Shown: positions 1 through 5,353 of the stretch, piece after piece
Layout of the letters: each line of letters starts with the position of its first letter
Numbering within the stretch: position 1 is the stretch's first letter
Assembly: GCA_029858755.1 (NCBI GenBank)
Contig: JAOUEK010000168.1
Coordinates: forward strand, 1-5,353
Length of the DNA: 5,353 nucleotides
Direction: 5' to 3'
Source of the DNA: Thermoleophilia bacterium
GTDB taxonomy: Bacteria; Actinomycetota; Thermoleophilia; Gaiellales; Gaiellaceae
The notes under the pieces: model-generated
Databases searched by the model: none
Seen by the model: the letters and a program-made list of their open reading frames with translations, nothing else
What the model was told of the DNA's origin: nothing
Made by a program: the position numbers and the translations under genes

Positions 1-132
1 GAACCCGTCGGCGGCGACGACGACGTCGCAGCCGCACGCATGCTCGAGCGCAGCGCGCACGAGCTCGGCGCTCGCGGCATCGTCCTCGATCACGAGCGCG
101 TTGGGGGTGGCGTCGTGCGGTGTAGCCGTCAT
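1..132 (-). CDS. Response regulator receiver domain, N-terminal fragment (runs off left edge)
   Basis: The first 44 residues of a protein are visible, beginning MTATPHDATP. After a short polar leader comes ALVIEDDAASAELVRAALEH, which matches the start of a CheY-like receiver domain: a hydrophobic first strand ending in the acidic pair (Glu16, Asp17, Asp18) that binds the Mg2+ needed for phosphorylation, followed by helix 1. The phosphoacceptor aspartate and any output domain lie outside the window, so it could be a single-domain regulator, a DNA-binding or enzymatic response regulator, or a receiver fused to a kinase. The ATG at 132 is preferred because AGGGTG (143-138) sits 5 bases upstream as a fair Shine-Dalgarno sequence; an in-frame GTG at 138 is the alternative. 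It starts 23 bases after the HD-GYP regulator stops and is probably co-transcribed with it. Receiver identity is fairly secure; the rest is unknown. Confidence 0.8.
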   Translation of the reverse strand, partial: MTATPHDATPNALVIEDDAASAELVRAALEHACGCDVVVAADGF

Positions 133-155
133 GTGCACACCCTGGCGTCCGCCGC

Positions 156-1217
156 TCACGATGACGTCACGCTCCTCTCAAGATCGGGTATGGACGCGTG
201 CACGACGCCTGCCGTCCCGGCCGGACGCTCCGTGTGCGGAGCGACGACGTGGGCGACGAAGTCGTCGAAGAGCCGCGGGTCGAACATCGAGCCCCGGCGC
301 TCGCGCATCATCACGAGCGCGTCGTCGAGGGGGAGCGCCGCGCGGTAGGGCCGGTCGCTCGTGAGCGCGTCGAAGACGTCGGCGAGCATCGCGATCCTGC
401 CCTCGAGCGGGATCTCGTCGCCGGCGAGGCCGTGCGGATAGCCGCTGCCGTCGTAGCACTCGTGGTGGGTGAGCGCGATCGTCGCTGCGAGCTCGAGCAC
501 CGGGAAGCCCGAGCCCGAGAGCATCCGGTGGCCGACCGTCGTGTGCGTCCGCATCAGAGCCCATTCGTCGGGGTCGAGCGGGCCGGGCTTCTGCAGGATC
601 GCGTCGGGAATGGCCAGCTTGCCGATGTCGTGCAGCGGGCTGGCGACCCCGATCTCGCTGACCCGCTCGGCCGGGAGCTGCAGGCGGGCGGCGAACCCGG
701 AGCAGAGGTCGCTCATGCGCTCGCTGTGCCTGCCGGTGCCCTCGTCGCGCACGCCGAGCGCGAGCGCCAGGCGCCTGGCGCCGTCCGCCAGCCCGAGCGT
801 GATGCGGTCGCGCGACCGGCGTCGCTCGGCGGCCAGCGCCACCGTCCGCTCGTGCAGCCGCTCGGCCTGAACGGGCTTCGGCAGGAAGTCGTCGGCGCCG
901 GCGCGGAGCGCCTCGATCGCGTACTCGACGGAGCCGTTCCCCGTGACCACGATCACGGCCGGCGGATCCACGCTGCGCTTCGCCCGGCGGGTCACCTCGA
1001 TGCCGTCCCCGTCGGGCAGCTCGATGTCCGTGACCACGACGTCCAGGTTGCCGCGGTCGAGCGTGGCCTCCGCCTCTGCGGCGGACGCCGCATGGGCGAT
1101 CGCGATGCCGGGGATCCGGGCGAGCGCGAACCGCATGAACTCGGCCCACACCGGATCGTCCTCGACCAGCAGGACGTCGAGCCGCTGCTCGGCGAGGGGG
1201 TGCGCGGGCGTGTCCAT
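156..1217 (-). CDS. Response regulator with HD-GYP output domain (predicted cyclic-di-GMP phosphodiesterase, RpfG-like)
   Basis: This 353-residue cytoplasmic protein has two domains. Residues about 13-125 form a receiver: acidic residues Glu19/Asp20/Asp21, phosphoacceptor Asp64 (in VVVTDIELPDGDG), Thr92 and Lys114 (KPV). A charged linker follows, then an HD-GYP domain from about 147 to 325: GRHSERM (His164), HDIGK (His196, Asp197, Lys200), His225, HHE (251-253), DGSGYPHGL (256-264) with the diagnostic GYP, and Asp280. HD-GYP proteins hydrolyse cyclic di-GMP to pGpG or GMP, and the ligand set looks complete, so activity is expected under control of a partner kinase not seen here. The start is set at ATG 1217 because a TACGGT -10 element lies 7 bases upstream and there is no Shine-Dalgarno sequence, which suggests a leaderless mRNA. 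GTG 1226 would add three residues but falls inside that -10 element. Domain calls are strong; the substrate is inferred from the family. Confidence 0.93.
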   Translation of the reverse strand: MDTPAHPLAEQRLDVLLVEDDPVWAEFMRFALARIPGIAIAHAASAAEAEATLDRGNLDVVVTDIELPDGDGIEVTRRAKRSVDPPAVIVVTGNGSVEYAIEALRAGADDFLPKPVQAERLHERTVALAAERRRSRDRITLGLADGARRLALALGVRDEGTGRHSERMSDLCSGFAARLQLPAERVSEIGVASPLHDIGKLAIPDAILQKPGPLDPDEWALMRTHTTVGHRMLSGSGFPVLELAATIALTHHECYDGSGYPHGLAGDEIPLEGRIAMLADVFDALTSDRPYRAALPLDDALVMMRERRGSMFDPRLFDDFVAHVVAPHTERPAGTAGVVHASIPDLERSVTSS

Positions 1218-1224
1218 GGCCCGC

Positions 1225-1230
1225 ACCGTA
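1225..1230 (-). promoter_or_regulatory. Predicted -10 element of a leaderless promoter for the HD-GYP gene
   Basis: The minus strand reads TACGGT, matching the TANNNT form of actinobacterial -10 elements, followed by 7 bases and then the ATG at 1217. That spacing would put the transcription start on or next to the A of the ATG, the arrangement typical of leaderless mRNAs, which are common in actinobacteria. No good -35 hexamer stands 16-18 bases upstream (the sequence there is AGAGCC), so an activator bound to the adjacent repeats may be needed. This is a short motif in GC-rich DNA, so the call rests on its position. Confidence 0.5.
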
Positions 1231-1231
1231 G

Positions 1232-1265
1232 GAGGCGCTGCTCTGCAGGCTCTCAGCCGCGCCTC
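1232..1265. repeat. Inverted repeat with 7-bp arms flanking the promoter spacer
   Basis: GAGGCGC (1232-1238) and GCGCCTC (1259-1265) are perfect inverted copies separated by 20 bases. The arms lie just upstream of the predicted -10 element and within the direct-repeat array. No run of T follows on either strand, so it does not look like an intrinsic terminator. It could be an operator for a dimeric repressor or a chance match in GC-rich sequence. Confidence 0.25.
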
Positions 1266-1289
1266 AAGAAGCGCTCAAGGCTGCGCTCA
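1252..1289 (-). promoter_or_regulatory. Four phased direct repeats, candidate activator binding array upstream of the HD-GYP gene
   Basis: On the minus strand the 6-mers GCTGAG, CTTGAG, CTTGAG and GCTGAG occur in tandem. Their shared core reads CTCA on the plus strand at 1252-1255, 1263-1266, 1274-1277 and 1286-1289, giving steps of 11, 11 and 12 bp, about one helical turn each, so all copies face the same side of the DNA. From a predicted transcription start at 1217 the array covers about -35 to -72, where OmpR/PhoB-type activators bind tandem direct repeats. Streptomyces PHO boxes are also built from 11-nt direct repeats, though with a different consensus (GTTCA). The regulator is unknown. 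The distal copy overlaps the stop codon of the 49-residue membrane protein. Confidence 0.5.
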
Positions 1290-1436
1290 GCGGGCGAAGG
1301 CCACGCGGAGGAGCACGAGCGCGACGAGCAGCGCGAGGACGGCGAGCTCCTTCCAGAGCAGGCGACGCTCGGTGCGCCGGTCGCGATCGAGCTCGCGCAG
1401 TGGGTGCCACTGCTCGCGCCGCCCGCTGTCGCTCAC
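1287..1436 (-). CDS. Small single-pass membrane protein (49 aa) following the glycosyltransferase; function unknown
   Basis: This 49-residue protein starts MSDSGRREQW and ends LLRVAFAR. Residues 1-30 are polar and strongly basic (Arg6, 7, 14, 18, 20, 21, 24 and 25), and residues about 31-46 are a continuous hydrophobic helix rich in Leu, Ala and Val. The positive-inside rule predicts a cytoplasmic N-terminus with almost nothing outside the membrane. The GTG start overlaps the glycosyltransferase TGA as GTGA, and AAGGTG (1447-1442) lies 5 bases upstream as a usable Shine-Dalgarno sequence, so translation is probably coupled. Its place right after a PgaC-like synthase recalls PgaD and IcaD, small membrane partners needed for poly-N-acetylglucosamine synthesis. 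Those are larger with two helices, and I see no sequence similarity, so the analogy is positional only. Gene callers may skip it because of its length. Confidence 0.68.
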   Translation of the reverse strand: MSDSGRREQWHPLRELDRDRRTERRLLWKELAVLALLVALVLLRVAFAR

Positions 1437-2947
1437 CCGAGCACCTTGCCCGTCTTCTCGGTCTTGTCCCACTTCATCTCGGCGCCGCGAGCCTCCTTGA
1501 CGTACGCGGTGAACGTGATCGCGCAGAGCAGCGGCCCGTAACCGGCCGTGTAGACCAGCGCGGGCGACAGGATACGGAGGCGCCCGCGCCCCTCCGCCTC
1601 CTTCGCCGCCCAGGCTGCGACCATCGAGCCGGCCAGCCAGACGTACGCGAACAGGATCGCCAGCGAGACGAGCAGCCCGTCCGCCGGCACCCCGACGGCC
1701 TCGAACGCGCCCCGCAGGTAGTCCTCGAAGAGCGGCGGGAAGCAGGTGTAGACGATGATCACGAGTGCGACTGCCCCGGGGAACATCAGCCCCTCGAACC
1801 ACGTGCGGCGTGCCGTTGCAGGGTCGATCGTGAACGAGAACAGCGTCACGAACAGGTAGGTGACCGCGTTCGTGATCCACAGCACGCGGAACAGGGTCCA
1901 CGAGTACGGGAAGTCGACGAAGAAGAGGATCACGAGGCCGACCGACGCGCTGATCATGAAGATCGGCATCAGGAAGATCGTGAACCAGAAGAGGCCGAAG
2001 CTGAAGCCGCCCAGGCGACGGTCGCGGTCGCGCCGGAACCAGACCCACATGTAGCGGAGCGACACCTGGACGTTGCCGCGCGCCCAGCGCAGGCGCTGCT
2101 TCCACAAGCCGAGGATGTCGGCCGGCTCCTCGGCCCAGACGATCGCGTTCCCGTCGAACAGCACGCGCCAGCCCTCGCGCTGGGTCATGAACGTCGTGAA
2201 GGTGTCCTCGGCCAGCGAGGAGGTGTCGATCCTGCCGCCGATCGCCTCGAGGCTCTCGCGCTTGTGGAGTTGCGCGCCCCCGGCCAGGCACGCGAGCACG
2301 CCGAGGACGTTCTGCGCGCGGCGCGACGCAGCCTGGGCGGTGATGTACTCGAAGCCGATGAACCGGGCCATGTAGTTCGCCGGCCGACTCCCCTCCTTGA
2401 TGTACGCGGTGACCGCGCCGACCTCGGGGTCGCTCAGGTGGCGTGCCATCTTGCGCAGCGTCTCCGGCTCGAAGATCACGTCCGCGTCGATGATCAGGAG
2501 GGCCTCGCACCAGTCGTCCGCGAGGATCACGCCGAGGCCGTGGTTGAGCGTGTGGGCCTTCCCCTCGCCACCCTTGTCGCGCCGCAGGTGGAAGACGCGT
2601 CCGGGGTACTCGAGCTCCTTCGCGCGCAGGACCTCCGGGGTCGCGTCCGTGCTCGCGTCGTCGACGACGTAGACGCGGAGGGAGTCCTCGGGGTAGTCCA
2701 TGGCGACGAGTCGATCGACCGTGGTGGCGATCACGGCCGCCTCGTTCCACGCCGGCACGACGATCGCGGTGCGGGGCGTCGCGTCGCCGTGCTCCCGCAG
2801 CGCCTGCTCGACGCGCGGGTAGTGGTTGCGGATCCCGTGGAGGCCGATCAGCGAGAACTGGTAGCAGGCGGCGACGAGGGGGATCGCGCCCGCCATCACC
2901 ATTCCGGTGAGGACGATCAGGGCGGTGGTATCGAGTGCGCTCGCCAC
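1433..2947 (-). CDS. Membrane family-2 processive glycosyltransferase, poly-N-acetylglucosamine synthase (PgaC/IcaA)-like
   Basis: This 504-residue integral membrane enzyme probably polymerises a UDP-sugar and extrudes the chain. A first helix spans about residues 9-36. The cytoplasmic GT-A domain follows: TAIVVPAWNE (60-69), VVDDAST with Asp96/Asp97 for the nucleotide, DKGGEGKAHTLNHG (124-137), DAD (154-156) for the metal, GGAQL (223-227), AED (246-248) with the likely base Asp248, and QRLRW (284-288), the QxxRW signature of processive synthases. Four to six helices fill about 315-482. The tail WDKTEKTGKV resembles the end of PgaC/IcaA proteins, which favours a GlcNAc polymer over cellulose or hyaluronan, and the upstream glmS agrees; the product remains inferred. 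No PilZ domain is present. The start is uncertain: GTG 2947 keeps the whole first helix and overlaps the PHP gene by 31 bases, whereas ATG 2902 would give 489 residues. Neither has a clear Shine-Dalgarno sequence, suggesting coupling to upstream translation. Confidence 0.92.
   Translation of the reverse strand: MASALDTTALIVLTGMVMAGAIPLVAACYQFSLIGLHGIRNHYPRVEQALREHGDATPRTAIVVPAWNEAAVIATTVDRLVAMDYPEDSLRVYVVDDASTDATPEVLRAKELEYPGRVFHLRRDKGGEGKAHTLNHGLGVILADDWCEALLIIDADVIFEPETLRKMARHLSDPEVGAVTAYIKEGSRPANYMARFIGFEYITAQAASRRAQNVLGVLACLAGGAQLHKRESLEAIGGRIDTSSLAEDTFTTFMTQREGWRVLFDGNAIVWAEEPADILGLWKQRLRWARGNVQVSLRYMWVWFRRDRDRRLGGFSFGLFWFTIFLMPIFMISASVGLVILFFVDFPYSWTLFRVLWITNAVTYLFVTLFSFTIDPATARRTWFEGLMFPGAVALVIIVYTCFPPLFEDYLRGAFEAVGVPADGLLVSLAILFAYVWLAGSMVAAWAAKEAEGRGRLRILSPALVYTAGYGPLLCAITFTAYVKEARGAEMKWDKTEKTGKVLG
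1442..1447 (-). promoter_or_regulatory. Ribosome binding site fixing the start of the 49-residue membrane protein
   Basis: AAGGTG on the minus strand ends 5 bases before the GTG at 1436, inside the last codons of the glycosyltransferase gene. It supports translation of the small downstream gene from the GTGA overlap. Confidence 0.5.
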
Positions 2948-3708
2948 GACGTGGGCAGGAAGATCGGGTATCGAGCGGGCGGCCCGACATCGGTTTGCAT
3001 GACGACCGCTCGACAGTATCGGTACCGCCCGATGTCCCCGGGCCGGTGCGCGTCCGTGGACGCGACGACCCGGACGCCGGCCCGAGCGAAGGCCGACAGG
3101 ATCACGCTCGACGGCGTTCGCCAGCGCTCGCTCACCTCGAGCGTCGCGCCCGACCGCGCCGCAGCCCTGACGATCGAGGTCAGCTGCTCCCGCGTGACCG
3201 ACGAGAGGGCGAGACCCGTCTTGGGGAGCACGCTGAACAGGTGCGCGAGCAGCGCGCCCGGATGCCGCGCGAGCGCTCGCACGGTCGCGACGACGATCCA
3301 GTCCACGACCACCGCGGGATCGAGGTCGCCTCCCGCGATCGCTTTGCGCACCGCGTGCGGGTCGCACGGGCCCTCCGGCGAGGGCACCTGATGATCGGCG
3401 ATGACGACCGCGTCGATTCCCTCCGGCACCCTGCCGCCTGGGAGATCGAGCGTGCCGCCGTCGTCCAGGAGCTTCGCCTCGATGCCTGCGATCAGCTTCA
3501 CCTCGGTCGAGGCGCGGAGCCCCTCCACGGCGGCGGCGAACGCCGGCACGTAGGAGGAGTCGCTCCGCACGTGATCCACGCAACCGAGGAGCGTGAGGCC
3601 GAGGCGCTCGGCGGCCGCGACGTTGTCCTCGAGTGAGCCGGTCCCGTCGGAGAAGCGCGAATGGACGTGCCAGTCCTGCGAGAAGTCGACGATCCTCCGG
3701 GCGCTCAT
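2917..3708 (-). CDS. PHP-domain metal-dependent hydrolase (putative phosphoesterase)
   Basis: The protein has 263 residues, no signal peptide and no membrane segment, so it is probably cytoplasmic. The PHP motifs occur in order: DWHVHSRFSDGTG (His14, His16, Asp21), CVDHVR (Asp45, His46), GIEAK (Glu77), IADHQV (His106), LLAHLF (His156) and STDAHRPGDIG (Asp219, His221). This is a full set of the residues that hold two or three metal ions in PHP enzymes, so a catalytic role is likely. The family includes histidinol phosphatase, YcdX-like phosphatases, the exonuclease domains of DNA polymerases and the capsule tyrosine phosphatases CpsB/YwqE; the substrate cannot be assigned here. The ATG at 3708 overlaps the glmS TGA as ATGA, and the gene's 3' end probably overlaps the glycosyltransferase start, so a role in amino-sugar or polymer metabolism is suggested by context only. 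About 40 residues after Asp219/His221 end in a Pro-rich tail of no recognisable domain. Confidence 0.9.
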   Translation of the reverse strand: MSARRIVDFSQDWHVHSRFSDGTGSLEDNVAAAERLGLTLLGCVDHVRSDSSYVPAFAAAVEGLRASTEVKLIAGIEAKLLDDGGTLDLPGGRVPEGIDAVVIADHQVPSPEGPCDPHAVRKAIAGGDLDPAVVVDWIVVATVRALARHPGALLAHLFSVLPKTGLALSSVTREQLTSIVRAAARSGATLEVSERWRTPSSVILSAFARAGVRVVASTDAHRPGDIGRYRYCRAVVMQTDVGPPARYPIFLPTSWRAHSIPPP

Positions 3709-5353
3709 TCGACGGTGACCGTCTTCGCCAGGTTGCGCGGGCGATCGACGTCGAGGCCACGCGCGCGTGCGAGCGAGTAGGCGAGCTGCTGGAGCGGCAC
3801 GGTGGCCACGAGCGGCGACAGGAGCGCTGTCGTCGCGGGCACGTAGACGACGTCGTCGACGAGGTGCTGGATCGCCTCGTTGCCCTCGCTGGCGATTGCG
3901 ATCACGTGTGCGCCCCGGGCCCGTACCTCCTGGATGTTCGAGAGGAGCTTGTCGTAGGCGGGGCCGTTCGTCGCGACGCAGACGACGGGCGTGTCCTGCT
4001 CGACGAGGGCGATCGGCCCGTGCTTCATCTCGCCCGCCGGGTAGGCCTCGGTCGGGATGTACGTGAGCTCGCGGAGCTTGAGCGCTCCCTCGAGGCACAC
4101 GGGGACGCCGGTGTCCCGGCCGAGGTAGAGGAAGAACGGCGCCTCCGCGAAGCGCTCGGCGATCTCGCGCACGGGATGATCGCCGGAGAGGTAGTGGCGC
4201 ACGGTGTCGGGGATGTGCGCCAGGTCGCCGGCCAGCGTGGTGAACGTCGCGGCGTCGATCACGCCGCGGTCGCTGCCGATGCGCAGGGCGAGCGCCGCAA
4301 GCATCGCGACCTGCGAGACGAAGGTCTTCGTGGCGGCGACCCCCATCTCGTGGCCGGCCCGCGTGAGGAGTACCGCGTCGGCTTCTCGCGTGAGCTGGCT
4401 GCCGGGTGCGTTGGTGATGGCGAGTGTCGGCGCGCCGTGCTCACGTGCAAGGCGCAGCGCGGCCAAGGTGTCGGCGGTCTCGCCCGACTGGGAGATGGCG
4501 ACGACGAGCGTGTCGGGGCCGACGATCGGCTCGCGGTAGCGCCACTCGCTCGCGACCTCCGTGGCGGTCGTGATCCGACCCCACTGCTCGAGCATGAACC
4601 TGCCCGCCATGCCGGCGTGGAGCGCGGTGCCGCAGGCGACGATCACGATGCGCGACACCCGCGGGTCGGCGAGCGCGGGCAGCTCCAGCTCGGCCAGGGC
4701 TCCGGCCGCACCGATGCGCCCCTGGAGCGTCGCGGCGAGCGCCGTCGGCTGCTCGTGCATCTCCTTCAGCATGTAGCTCTCGTGCGTGCCGCGGTCGGCG
4801 CTGTCGAGCTCCCAGTCGGCTCGCTCCGGCGCGCGGTCGACCTCGTGCCCGTCGGGCGTCAGGAGCGTGACCACGCCTCCCTCGCGCAGGACGACGAGCT
4901 CGCCGTGCTCGACGGTGAGGAAGACGTCCGTCTCCTCCTGGAAGGCGGAGATCGACGAGGCGAGGAAGGCCTCCCCGGCACCCAGCCCGGCCACGAGGGG
5001 GACGTCGCGGCGCGTCCCGACGATCGTGCCGGGATGGTCGCGGTGCAGTGCCAGGAACGCGAAGTGCCCGTCCAGGTGGACGACGGCGGCCTGCACGGCG
5101 GCGACGAGATCGCCGTCGTAGGCGTCCTCGACGAGGTGGGCGACCACCTCGGCGTCGGTCTCGGAGCTGAAGTCGTGCCCGGCCGCGCAGAGGCGCTCCT
5201 TCAGCTCGGCGAAGTTCTCCACGATCCCGTTCAGCGCGATCGCGATCTCGCCGTCCGCGCAGCCCCAGAAGGGGTGTGCGTTGGCCTCGCAGACGCCGCC
5301 GTGGGTGGCCCAGCGCGTGTGGCCGAGGCCGGTGGTGGCCGCGGACGCCGCGA
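3705..5353 (-). CDS. glmS: Glutamine-fructose-6-phosphate aminotransferase (isomerising), GlmS; N-terminus beyond right edge
   Basis: GlmS makes glucosamine 6-phosphate from fructose 6-phosphate and glutamine, the entry step to UDP-GlcNAc. The last 548 residues are visible; about 60, including the catalytic N-terminal cysteine, are off the window, so a full length near 610 matches the family. Fragment positions: glutaminase motifs GHTRWATHGG (10-19), NGIVEN (41-46) and SETDAEV (63-69); first SIS domain with VACGTALHAG (about 238-247), ISQSGET (286-292) and GVAATK (337-342); second SIS domain with LEGALKLRE (420-428), EMKHGPIAL (442-450) and the C-terminal RPRNLAKTVTVE carrying the conserved lysine (543). 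Compared with E. coli, the serines in CGTS and VASTK are alanines and the residue before NG is Leu instead of His; similar variants probably exist in other GlmS lineages. It is the first visible gene of the cluster and supplies the likely sugar precursor for the downstream synthase. A second housekeeping copy elsewhere cannot be excluded. Confidence 0.96.
   Translation of the reverse strand, partial: AASAATTGLGHTRWATHGGVCEANAHPFWGCADGEIAIALNGIVENFAELKERLCAAGHDFSSETDAEVVAHLVEDAYDGDLVAAVQAAVVHLDGHFAFLALHRDHPGTIVGTRRDVPLVAGLGAGEAFLASSISAFQEETDVFLTVEHGELVVLREGGVVTLLTPDGHEVDRAPERADWELDSADRGTHESYMLKEMHEQPTALAATLQGRIGAAGALAELELPALADPRVSRIVIVACGTALHAGMAGRFMLEQWGRITTATEVASEWRYREPIVGPDTLVVAISQSGETADTLAALRLAREHGAPTLAITNAPGSQLTREADAVLLTRAGHEMGVAATKTFVSQVAMLAALALRIGSDRGVIDAATFTTLAGDLAHIPDTVRHYLSGDHPVREIAERFAEAPFFLYLGRDTGVPVCLEGALKLRELTYIPTEAYPAGEMKHGPIALVEQDTPVVCVATNGPAYDKLLSNIQEVRARGAHVIAIASEGNEAIQHLVDDVVYVPATTALLSPLVATVPLQQLAYSLARARGLDVDRPRNLAKTVTVE

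Noticed and set aside
180..191. 12-base word AAGATCGGGTAT repeated at 2960-2971
   Set aside because: Both copies are inside coding sequence of unrelated proteins, the flanks do not match, and there is no sign of a mobile element or attachment site.
1230..1235. AGGAGG on the plus strand, a perfect Shine-Dalgarno sequence
   Set aside because: No ATG, GTG or TTG follows at suitable spacing in a plausible plus-strand gene; it is the complement of CCTCCT upstream of the HD-GYP gene.
1218..1286. Search for a rho-independent terminator after the polysaccharide genes
   Set aside because: No GC-rich hairpin followed by a T-run was found on the minus strand; the only inverted repeat has a 20-base loop and no T tract, so read-through into the HD-GYP gene remains possible.
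198..1541. Long plus-strand open frame of 447 codons
   Set aside because: It is antisense to the HD-GYP gene and the end of the glycosyltransferase gene, with an Arg/Glu/Ala-rich composition and no domain; it reflects the scarcity of stop codons in GC-rich DNA.
1400..3391. Plus-strand open frame of 663 codons across the glycosyltransferase and PHP genes
   Set aside because: Low-complexity Arg/Asp/Glu/Ala composition, no motifs and complete antisense overlap with two well-supported genes.
2948..3760. Possible N-terminal extension of the glycosyltransferase in its open frame up to 3760
   Set aside because: The extension would be Arg-rich, lacks recognisable motifs and fully overlaps the PHP coding region in another frame; the protein fold begins at about 2947.

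Overview
The window is GC-rich and densely coding, and every gene I can support lies on the minus strand, so it is read here from the right end to the left. The codon bias, the frequent GTG starts, the stop/start overlaps and an apparent leaderless promoter suggest a high-GC actinobacterium, possibly a deep-branching class such as Thermoleophilia. That placement is inference from style, not from a marker gene.

The first block (5353 down to 1287) is a tightly packed four-gene unit. It begins with glmS, glucosamine-6-phosphate synthase, whose N-terminus lies beyond the right edge. A 263-residue PHP-domain metallohydrolase follows, overlapping the glmS stop by 4 bases. Next comes a 504-residue membrane family-2 glycosyltransferase of the processive PgaC/IcaA/NodC/hyaluronan-synthase type, whose likely GTG start overlaps the PHP gene by 31 bases. 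Last is a 49-residue single-helix membrane protein, again overlapping by 4 bases and easily missed. GlmS feeds the UDP-GlcNAc pathway, the glycosyltransferase plausibly polymerises an amino sugar at the membrane, the tiny protein sits where PgaD/IcaD-type partners sit, and the PHP protein is an unexplained hydrolase. No deacetylase, porin or other export gene is visible.

The second block (1289 down to 1) is regulatory. A 69-bp gap (1218-1286) holds a likely leaderless promoter, a TACGGT -10 element 7 bases before an ATG. It is preceded by four direct repeats of (G/C)(C/T)TGAG spaced 11, 11 and 12 bp, on one face of the helix, as in binding sites of OmpR/PhoB-type regulators. This promoter drives a response regulator with a receiver domain and an HD-GYP domain, a predicted c-di-GMP phosphodiesterase with its metal ligands intact. 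After 22-23 bases another receiver-domain protein begins and runs off the left edge.

The overall picture is a candidate exopolysaccharide synthesis module next to a c-di-GMP-degrading regulator. The most notable points are the overlooked 49-residue membrane protein, the phased repeat array with its leaderless promoter, and the PHP hydrolase inserted between sugar supply and polymerase. No RNA genes, mobile elements or CRISPR arrays were seen.
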